The notes below the pieces were generated by a model that was not told the DNA's origin, did not search any database, and saw only the letters and a list, made by a program, of their open reading frames with translations. Position numbers and translations under genes: made by a program. A DNA stretch of 8,493 bases from JAPLYB01 sp964500015 (GTDB lineage: Archaea; Nanobdellota; Nanobdellia; Pacearchaeales; UBA284): assembly GCA_964500015.1 (NCBI GenBank), contig CAZCMN010000037.1, positions 1 to 8,493 on the forward strand, written 5' to 3'. Positions 4,430 through 8,493 of this stretch are shown one piece after another. How positions within the stretch are numbered: position 1 is the stretch's first letter; every line of letters starts with the position of its first letter.

Positions 4430-5194
4430 ATGAATGGAATATTAATTTTAGATAAACCTACTGGAATAACAAGCCATGATGCTTGTGATATTGTTAAGCA
4501 AAAGCTAGGTGTTAAGAAAGCAGGGCATGCTGGAACCTTAGATCCAATGGTTACAGGAGTTTTAGTTATAGCTTTAGAAGATTCAACTAAAGCATTAAGA
4601 TTATTTAATGGATTAGAAAAAGAATATCAAGGCAGGGCACATGTTCATGCTGATTTTGATATTAGTGAAGTTGAAAAAGTAATTAATAATAAATTTTTAG
4701 GAAAAATCAAACAAACTCCTCCAAAAAGGTCAAGAGTTAAAAGAGAAGAACGAGAAAGAGAGATATTTGATTTTAAAATTTTAGACCATGACCAGAGAAA
4801 TTTTGAATTTTCTGTTTTATGCCAAGCTGGAACTTATATTAGGAAGTTGATTGATGATCTAGGGAAAGAAATGAAAATTGCAATGCATATGGCTTCTTTA
4901 AGAAGAACAAAACAAGGGCCTTTTTCTGAGGAAGAAACAATTAAAGTTGAGGACTTGAATAATAGAGATAAACTCTCTAAAAGTTTGTTAAGTTTAGGAC
5001 AAGCTGTTAAAAGATTGGATATTAAAATAGTTCAAGTTAGTGATGAACAAGAGAAAATGATTAAACAAGGAAAGTTTATTGATTCTGATTTAGAATTAAA
5101 TGATGAAGAACTGGTTGTTGCTGTAAATAAAGATAAGGTTATAGCTTTAATGGAAAAAAGGGAGAATAAATTGAAGCCAGAGAGAGTTTTGTAA
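4430..5194 (+). CDS. truB: Cbf5/TruB-family RNA pseudouridine synthase (compact form)
   Basis: This 254-residue enzyme isomerises uridine to pseudouridine; in archaea the family member Cbf5 works with Nop10, Gar1 and L7Ae on H/ACA guide RNAs and also modifies tRNA. Clear motifs are GILILDKPTGITSH (3-16), AGHAGTLDPMVTGVL (31-45) with the catalytic Asp38, KEYQG with Tyr66, PPKRSRVKR (97-105), CQAGTYIRKL (131-140) and LRRTKQGPF (157-165). The PP-x-RS-x-VKR and LRR segments favour the archaeal Cbf5 type over bacterial TruB. It lacks the roughly 40-residue N-terminal extension of standard archaeal Cbf5, and its C-terminal PUA domain (about 199-254) is strongly reduced. An in-frame TAA just upstream excludes a longer start. 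Whether it still binds H/ACA RNA is open. Confidence 0.93.
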   Translation: MNGILILDKPTGITSHDACDIVKQKLGVKKAGHAGTLDPMVTGVLVIALEDSTKALRLFNGLEKEYQGRAHVHADFDISEVEKVINNKFLGKIKQTPPKRSRVKREEREREIFDFKILDHDQRNFEFSVLCQAGTYIRKLIDDLGKEMKIAMHMASLRRTKQGPFSEEETIKVEDLNNRDKLSKSLLSLGQAVKRLDIKIVQVSDEQEKMIKQGKFIDSDLELNDEELVVAVNKDKVIALMEKRENKLKPERVL

Positions 5195-5197
5195 TTT

Positions 5198-5226
5198 ATG
5201 CTTGAAAAAGAGGACTTTTTCAGCAT
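5198..5226. terminator. Hairpin 1 between convergent truB and ogg
   Basis: ATGC-T-TGAAAAAG (5198-5210) pairs with CTTTTTCAGCAT (5215-5226) around an AGGA loop, with one bulged T. It begins 4 nt after the truB stop. A symmetric hairpin between convergent genes could terminate or stabilise the 3' ends of both transcripts. Confidence 0.5.
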
Positions 5227-5228
5227 GC

Positions 5229-5248
5229 TAAAAATCTTCTGATTTTTA
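5229..5248. terminator. Hairpin 2 between convergent truB and ogg
   Basis: TAAAAATC (5229-5236) pairs perfectly with GATTTTTA (5241-5248) around a TTCT loop, and directly abuts the ogg stop codon at 5249. On either strand the RNA ends in a T-rich arm. The sequence is essentially the reverse complement of the A-tract hairpin core at 4315-4333. Confidence 0.5.
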
Positions 5249-5851
5249 TCATTTCTGTGGCAGTTTTTTTGAATCTAGATAAAAAAGATAGATATCTAAT
5301 TCTGCTTGGGTAATTTTAAGTTGTTTTGCAAGGATTTCAAGCTTTTTTTCGATTTTAAAATAAATCTTTTTTGTTAAAGATTTAGGAATCTTTCTTATGA
5401 ATTGATGTTTCTTCAAAATTTTTAGGACATGCCTGTCAAGAATTGCAAAATTTTCATATCCTAGATTTCTCAAAAAATGAGACGCTTCTTTATAACCCAG
5501 GCCTTTTATGTTTTTTACAAGAAACTCTCTTAACTCAAATTCATTTTTTATTTTTTTTAGATAGTGTTTGTTTTTTCTTGCTTCAATAATATATGAAGCA
5601 CGATGATTAAATCTGCACCCACATTTTCTTAGATTTTCTTGTAATTTTTTAGAATCTAATTTTAAAAAATTTTTCTTATTTTTATGCCAGGCTTTTTTGG
5701 TTTGTTCAAGATTTGAGCCTGCTACAAGAATACAAAAGCATAGCTCGTGAAATTTAGTTTTTGAGTTCTTCTTCCTTTTAAATTCTTTCAGTTTTTTAGA
5801 AACTTGAGATTTTATGCTAGGGATTAGATCTTGAATTTTTTGTTTTAACAT
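5249..5851 (-). CDS. ogg: Ogg2-type 8-oxoguanine DNA glycosylase/AP lyase
   Basis: This 200-residue protein matches archaeal Ogg2, a bifunctional helix-hairpin-helix glycosylase that removes 8-oxoguanine and cleaves the abasic site. The active site reads KGLGYKEASHFLRNLGYENFAILDRHVL from residue 116. Lys121 is the expected Schiff-base nucleophile and Asp139 the catalytic aspartate; the 18-residue separation equals that of the Methanocaldococcus enzyme (Lys129/Asp147). The N-terminal part has FHELCFCILVAGSN (34-47). The protein ends in Lys200, in line with the C-terminal lysine known to recognise 8-oxoguanine in this family. It converges on truB and lies downstream of rpl24e, from which it is separated by 217 bp of structured, gene-free sequence. 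No clear promoter or Shine-Dalgarno sequence decides the start. Confidence 0.92.
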   Translation of the reverse strand: MLKQKIQDLIPSIKSQVSKKLKEFKRKKNSKTKFHELCFCILVAGSNLEQTKKAWHKNKKNFLKLDSKKLQENLRKCGCRFNHRASYIIEARKNKHYLKKIKNEFELREFLVKNIKGLGYKEASHFLRNLGYENFAILDRHVLKILKKHQFIRKIPKSLTKKIYFKIEKKLEILAKQLKITQAELDIYLFYLDSKKLPQK

Positions 5852-5888
5852 TTTTTTGTTTTAAGAGATAAGTGCTAATACATTTTTT

Positions 5889-5917
5889 GTCGCTGACGTT
5901 GTGCTTCGCATAGCGAC
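5889..5917 (+). other. Small hairpin with ACGTTGTGC bulge motif
   Basis: GTCGCT (5889-5894) pairs with AGCGAC (5912-5917). GACGTT (5895-5900) is a bulge on the 5' side, and GTGC (5901-5904) pairs with GCAT (5908-5911), with one G·T wobble, around a TTC loop. The wobble fits a + strand RNA, although both flanking genes are on the - strand. Same architecture as the elements at 1579 and 4280. Confidence 0.65.
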
Positions 5918-5922
5918 GTTTT

Positions 5923-6012
5923 GTTTTGCTGAACTTCTTGTTCACGCTTAAAAATCCATTAGATTTTTGGCGTGCCAAAAAACTTCTGTTTTTTTAGCAC
6001 AAAGTGCAAAAC
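5923..6012. other. Cloverleaf-like four-way-junction element
   Basis: GTTTTGC (5923-5929) pairs with GCAAAAC (6006-6012) and encloses three hairpins with no unpaired base between them. They are 5930-5944 (TGAAC/GTTCA, TTCTT loop), 5945-5972 (CGC clamp, AAAAATC/GATTTTT, CATTA loop) and 5973-5999 (TGC/GCA clamp, A-tract/T-tract, TTCT loop). A 6-nt linker, CAAAGT, precedes the closing strand. The outer stem and the 3' CACAAAGTGCAAAAC resemble the 46-bp repeats at 393 and 1225. It is not a tRNA. This and the element at 5889 account for most of the 217-bp gene-free stretch 5852-6068. Confidence 0.65.
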
Positions 6013-6068
6013 TTAGTCATTTATTAATCTTAACCCTTATTTTTTAGAATTACTGTTAAACCAAAAGC

Positions 6069-6299
6069 TTAAACTTTAGGTTTTCGTGCTTCTGTTTTTG
6101 CGTCTTGTTTTTTTCCAAAAGCTATGTCTTTTTCTTGTTTGTCTCTTTGTCTTGCCCACTTAATTTTTTTTGGATTTCTTCTTAATTTGAAGTTTCTTCT
6201 ACATTTGCTAGAACAGTAATATATTACTTTACCATCATTGTAAGCAAAGATAGTTCCTTGCCCTGGCTGCTGGGATTTTGAACAAAAAATACATTTCAT
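6069..6299 (-). CDS. rpl24e: 50S ribosomal protein L24e
   Basis: This 76-residue protein is ribosomal protein L24e of the large subunit. It has the family's zinc-binding pattern: Cys3-x2-Cys6 at the N-terminus and Cys29-x3-Cys33 in YYCSSKCRRNF, followed by the basic RRNPKKIKWARQ (40-51). Residues about 55-76 form a Lys-rich tail slightly longer than in typical archaeal L24e. The ATG is supported by the immediate MKCIFC start and by an AT-rich TATA-like box about 25 nt upstream. In archaea the gene is normally clustered with rpl7ae and rps28e, as here; the commonly adjacent ndk is absent. Confidence 0.95.
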   Translation of the reverse strand: MKCIFCSKSQQPGQGTIFAYNDGKVIYYCSSKCRRNFKLRRNPKKIKWARQRDKQEKDIAFGKKQDAKTEARKPKV

Positions 6300-6319
6300 C
6301 TTATTTTTATATTGTTAGC

Positions 6320-6328
6320 GATTTAATT
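6320..6328 (-). promoter_or_regulatory. TATA-like box for rpl24e
   Basis: On the - strand the sequence reads AATTAAATC, centred about 25 nt before the ATG at 6299, the spacing seen at the other leaderless genes of the window. Confidence 0.35.
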
Positions 6329-6386
6329 CAATCTTGATGTAAGTTTAAGTTTATTTTAAGGTTGTTGATATTTGACTTTTGCGCTT

Positions 6387-6438
6387 CGCACGAAAAACAT
6401 TGTTTTTCGGCGCGCCAAAAATGGTTTATTTTTGTGCG
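6387..6438. other. Tandem GC-clamped A-tract hairpins upstream of rpl24e
   Basis: Two hairpins abut exactly. In 6387-6412, CGC plus CGAAAAAC pairs with GTTTTTCG plus GCG around ATT, with a bulged A at 6390. In 6413-6438, CGC plus CAAAAAT pairs with ATTTTTG plus GCG around GGTTT, with a bulged T at 6435. They are arranged like the pair at 5945-5999. They lie between the rps28e stop and the rpl24e promoter. A preceding GCGCTTCGCA shares an 8-mer (GCTTCGCA) with the element at 5889. Confidence 0.6.
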
Positions 6439-6474
6439 TTTTATTGGGTTTCACCTATTTTATTTTTAAACATT

Positions 6475-6759
6475 TTATGTAAAAGCTCCTTTCATGATTT
6501 TAGTTCTAATTCTTCGTGCTTCAATCTGAGTTTCCCTTAAAATTATAACATCATTTATTCTTACTGGGCCTTTAACATTTCTTCTAATTGATTTTCCTTT
6601 TTCATTACCCTCAATTACAGTTGCCCTAACTTGAGTTAATTCTCCTCTGAACCCTGTTCTTCCTAAAATTTCCTCAACAATTGCTGGAGAGGGTTCTCTA
6701 GAAAATCTTTCTCTTTTTTCTTCTTTCTGGCCCTGACCTTGTTGTGGTCTTTTTTCCAT
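6475..6759 (-). CDS. rps28e: 30S ribosomal protein S28e
   Basis: This is small-subunit ribosomal protein S28e, an OB-fold protein. The core is highly characteristic: EEILGRTGFRGELTQVRAT (29-47), GNEKGKSIRRNVKGPVR (51-67), and the C-terminal signature LRETQIEARR (74-83). Archaeal S28e is about 70 residues. This one is 94, with a polar Gln/Lys/Arg-rich N-terminal extension of about 25 residues and a short extra tail (TKIMKGAFT). The ATG at 6759 lies about 27 nt after a TATA-like box, so the extension is probably translated and the mRNA leaderless. It follows rpl7ae by 38 bp and precedes rpl24e. Confidence 0.95.
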   Translation of the reverse strand: MEKRPQQGQGQKEEKRERFSREPSPAIVEEILGRTGFRGELTQVRATVIEGNEKGKSIRRNVKGPVRINDVIILRETQIEARRIRTKIMKGAFT

Positions 6760-6780
6760 TTTTAGTATAATCCCGAATTT

Positions 6781-6790
6781 AATTTAAAAA
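6781..6790 (-). promoter_or_regulatory. TATA-like box for rps28e
   Basis: TTTTTAAATT on the - strand is centred about 27 nt before the ATG at 6759, within the 38-bp gap after rpl7ae. It suggests rps28e can be transcribed independently of rpl7ae. Confidence 0.4.
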
Positions 6791-6797
6791 TTGTAAT

Positions 6798-7142
6798 TTA
6801 TTTACTAGTTTTTTTAGTTTTAGGCTTTTCTTCTGTCTTTATTCCCAAGTCAGATAGATATTTTATTGCCTCTCCTGGCTCAATTACAGCTATGGCTGAA
6901 CAAGAAACGCCTATGCCTGCTGAAACTCCCAGTTTTTTTCTATTATCTACTGCCTGACAAACTATATTCTTTTCTTTACATAGTACTGGCAGGTGTTGAA
7001 TAATTTCTTTTGGAGAAACATCTTCTGCATAAACAACTATCTTTGCAGTTGTTCTTTCAATAGCTTTCGTGACTTCGTTAATGCCTTTTTCTATTTTTCC
7101 AGTTTTTCTTGCAAGTTCTATTATTTCATATGAAGAAACCAT
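6798..7142 (-). CDS. rpl7ae: Ribosomal protein L7Ae (kink-turn-binding protein)
   Basis: L7Ae is a large-subunit protein and also a core component of archaeal box C/D and H/ACA ribonucleoproteins; it recognises kink-turns. This 114-residue protein has the family's RNA-binding segment KTGKIEKGINEVTKAIERTTAKIVVYAEDVSP (13-44), including the GINE motif that contacts the sheared G·A pairs. It also has the loop IVCQAVDNRKKLGVSAGI (60-77), which includes the specificity loop, and a short Lys-rich tail. Length is normal. Start choice is fixed by the Shine-Dalgarno sequence in the leader, the strongest in the window. That leader also reads as a kink-turn (see separate entry), implying feedback control. 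The order L7Ae-S28e-L24e is the standard archaeal one. Confidence 0.97.
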   Translation of the reverse strand: MVSSYEIIELARKTGKIEKGINEVTKAIERTTAKIVVYAEDVSPKEIIQHLPVLCKEKNIVCQAVDNRKKLGVSAGIGVSCSAIAVIEPGEAIKYLSDLGIKTEEKPKTKKTSK

Positions 7143-7145
7143 TTG

Positions 7146-7176
7146 AACCTCCCGTAATTTATTTGGTCATTGGTTT
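7146..7176 (-). promoter_or_regulatory. Kink-turn enclosing the Shine-Dalgarno sequence of rpl7ae
   Basis: On the - strand the leader reads AACC-AAU-GA-CC (7175-7165), an 11-nt loop (7164-7154), then GG-GA-GGUU (7153-7146), followed by CAA and the ATG. This is a full kink-turn. The C-stem is AACC/GGUU, the three-base bulge AAU, and tandem sheared G·A/A·G pairs precede a short CC/GG stem. The CC-AAU-GA strand and GA-GG strand equal those of the U4 snRNA kink-turn. The GGGAGGU Shine-Dalgarno sequence lies in the structure, so L7Ae binding would block initiation. Such autoregulation is established for other archaeal L7Ae genes; here it is inferred. Confidence 0.75.
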
Positions 7177-7195
7177 ACAAGAGATATGGGAAAAG

Positions 7196-7207
7196 GGGAT
7201 TTAAAAA
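7196..7207 (-). promoter_or_regulatory. TATA-like box for rpl7ae
   Basis: CTTTTTAAATCC on the - strand is centred near 7202. Twenty-five bases downstream is about 7177, so the transcript would begin almost exactly at the first base of the kink-turn and carry a leader of roughly 35 nt. Confidence 0.45.
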
Positions 7208-7222
7208 GGTTTTGCTTAGAAA

Positions 7223-8305
7223 TTATCTCCAGGTCACTTGGACTTGGTCTGTTCTTTGACTAGGGTTTATGTCAGCTAAGTCTGGCTTAATTGAGATGCC
7301 TGCTTTAAACATTTTTTGTCCTAAATAAGCTATCATTCCTGCGTTGTCCACAAGAAATTGTTTTTCTGGAATAAAACATTTTGCATTTCTTTCTTTGCAC
7401 ATGATTTTTGCCATTTTTTGAAGCCTGGAATTACAAGCAACTCCGCCCCCTAATAATAGTTCTTTTTTTCCGAGATGGGCCATTGCTCGTTCAGCTGTTT
7501 CAAGAAGCATGGCGAAAGCAGTTTCTTGTAATGAAAAAGAAAGATTTTCAATAGGAAATTTCTTTGAATCAAGTTTTTGTTTTAAATTTGTGAGAAGGCC
7601 GGCAAAAGCAACATCCATTCCTTTTACAGAATACGGAAGCTCAATAAAGTTAGGGTATGTTAATTGAGATGATTTTTGAGCATTGATGTTGGTGCGCTTT
7701 AAATTAGTATTTTGCGCTTTGTCTTTTTTTAAATCCAGATCATTTGAAATTGTTTTATTGCTTTTTCTTGCTAGTTGTTCTATTTTTGCTCCTCCTGGAA
7801 AACCTAATCCAGCATATCTAGCAAAAGTATCTATAAAGTTTCCGATTCCCATATCTAGAGTTTCTCCGAATATTCTGTATTTTCCTGCTGCATAAGCAAT
7901 TATTTGTGTGTTTGCTCCAGAACAATATAATAAAACAGGATCTTTTGCTCCTGTTAATTCACCTATTTCAAGATGGGCAATGCAGTGATTAACTGGAACT
8001 AGGGGGATTTTTAATTTGAATGCTAAAACTTTTGCAAAATCTCTTCCTTGCAATAAACAAGGGGCTAAGCCAGGTGCATTTGAATATGTTATTAAATTTA
8101 TATCTGTAAGATTAATATTACTTTCTTGCAGGGCTTTGTTAAGCAAAACATCTTTGATTTGTTCGTGATGCTTGGCTGCTTCAACTGGGATTATGCCTCC
8201 TTTTTTAGTTGTGTACATCTCTCGCAAATTGCATAAAAAAGTTTTATCTTTTAGAATTGAGATTCCGAATGTGTGCGCTGTTGATTCTATTCCCAGTGTT
8301 ATCAT
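7223..8305 (-). CDS. kae1: Kae1/TsaD-family tRNA threonylcarbamoyladenosine synthesis protein
   Basis: Kae1 is the catalytic subunit of KEOPS, transferring the threonylcarbamoyl group to A37 of tRNAs that decode ANN codons. Visible ASKHA-fold motifs are LGIESTAHTFG (4-14), GIIPVEAAKHHEQ (37-49), PGLAPCLLQGRDFAK (78-92), the metal-binding NHCIAH with His107 and His111, and LLYCSGANTQI (125-135). Further on are DMGIGNFIDTFAR, the glycine-rich LLLGGGVACNSRL (283-295) and the metal Asp320 in VDNAGMIAYLG. Residues about 184-214 are a polar insertion not found in most homologues. It ends at the usual RTDQVQVTW with no fused Bud32 kinase, unlike many archaea. It begins with a 4-bp ATGA overlap with the HAD gene, indicating coupled expression. 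Confidence 0.96.
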   Translation of the reverse strand: MITLGIESTAHTFGISILKDKTFLCNLREMYTTKKGGIIPVEAAKHHEQIKDVLLNKALQESNINLTDINLITYSNAPGLAPCLLQGRDFAKVLAFKLKIPLVPVNHCIAHLEIGELTGAKDPVLLYCSGANTQIIAYAAGKYRIFGETLDMGIGNFIDTFARYAGLGFPGGAKIEQLARKSNKTISNDLDLKKDKAQNTNLKRTNINAQKSSQLTYPNFIELPYSVKGMDVAFAGLLTNLKQKLDSKKFPIENLSFSLQETAFAMLLETAERAMAHLGKKELLLGGGVACNSRLQKMAKIMCKERNAKCFIPEKQFLVDNAGMIAYLGQKMFKAGISIKPDLADINPSQRTDQVQVTWR

Positions 8306-8493
8306 TTTATTTTAACACCAAACTTTTTTAATTCTAATTTAAGCTGTTTGGGGTTTTTGTAATGGATTGTGTTAATTCCTAGAGATTTTGCCTTTTCTAA
8401 ATGTTCTGATAGATCATCTATGAAAAGAATCTCTTCTGGTTTTAAAGCTTAGCAAGAAATCTGTCTGTTTTAACTGACAGATGAATTGCGCCT
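8302..8493 (-). CDS. HAD-superfamily hydrolase, C-terminal part, apparent frameshift
   Basis: The upstream - strand sequence encodes ALKPEEILFIDDLSEHLEKAKSLGINT, a classic HAD motif IV region (IDD) with the downstream E-x-A-x-x-x-G helix, running on to a TGA at 8304-8302 that overlaps the kae1 ATG. In this frame a TAA at 8451-8449 interrupts the gene. The preceding sequence is open in another frame (AIHLSVKTDRFLAKL), which stops at 8444-8442. Adding one T on the - strand within 8444-8446 would join them as KLLKPEEILFIDD. This indicates either a one-base sequencing/assembly error, a real pseudogene, or recoding. The N-terminal catalytic half lies outside the window, so substrate and exact family are unknown. 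Confidence 0.6.

Noticed and set aside
5923..6012. tRNA gene
   Set aside because: The cloverleaf topology is there, but there is no T-loop GTTCNANNC, no D-arm consensus, the helix lengths are wrong and there is no plausible anticodon loop.
7683..7895. 70-residue + strand ORF within kae1
   Set aside because: It is antisense to conserved Kae1 coding sequence and shows no features of its own.

Overview
This window looks like an AT-rich (roughly 70% A+T by eye), gene-dense chromosomal segment from a small-genome archaeon, most plausibly of the DPANN/Nanoarchaeota-Woesearchaeota-Pacearchaeota kind. The reasons are archaeal/eukaryotic-type ribosomal proteins (S19e, L39e, L31e, L24e, S28e, L7Ae), a PDCD5-family DNA-binding protein, Kae1, a Cbf5/TruB enzyme and an Ogg2-type glycosylase. 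Promoters have archaeal TATA-like boxes about 22-30 nt before start codons. The lineage is an inference; no rRNA is present.

Layout. 99-2261 (+): yhbY-like CRM protein, rps19e, PDCD5 homologue, rpl39e, rpl31e, the usual archaeal translation cluster. 2262-2470: non-coding, with a terminator-like T tract and an elaborate promoter/operator region. 2471-4253 (+): compact HEPN / MNT nucleotidyltransferase toxin-antitoxin-like pair followed 6 bp later by an AlkD-like DNA glycosylase. 4430-5194 (+): short Cbf5/TruB pseudouridine synthase. 5249-5851 (-): Ogg2-type 8-oxoguanine glycosylase, convergent with truB. 6069-7142 (-): rpl24e, rps28e and rpl7ae, transcribed in the order L7Ae-S28e-L24e. 7223-8305 (-): kae1. 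8302-8493 (-): the end of a HAD hydrolase with an apparent frameshift, overlapping kae1 by ATGA.

Most coding content is informational: ribosome, rRNA/tRNA modification (Cbf5; Kae1 for t6A; L7Ae in both the ribosome and guide-RNA particles) and DNA repair (AlkD-like, Ogg2). Most ribosomal genes appear to be leaderless with their own promoters. rpl7ae is the exception: it has a leader with a strong Shine-Dalgarno sequence embedded in what reads as a U4-type kink-turn, the structure L7Ae itself binds.

The most unusual content is between the genes. The 9-mer ACGTTGTGC occurs five times, always on the + strand and always intergenic. In each copy GTGC pairs with a downstream or upstream GCAT/GCAC, and ACGTT forms a one-sided bulge against a second helix whose sequence differs completely from copy to copy while its pairing is kept. 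Two copies lie in identical 46-bp repeats before rps19e and rpl39e, one in a hairpin before rpl31e, one in a three-way junction before truB, and one beside a cloverleaf-like four-way junction between rpl24e and ogg. A second family, paired A-tract/T-tract hairpins with GC clamps, occupies the same spacers. Together they look like a family of structured intergenic elements that I do not recognise.
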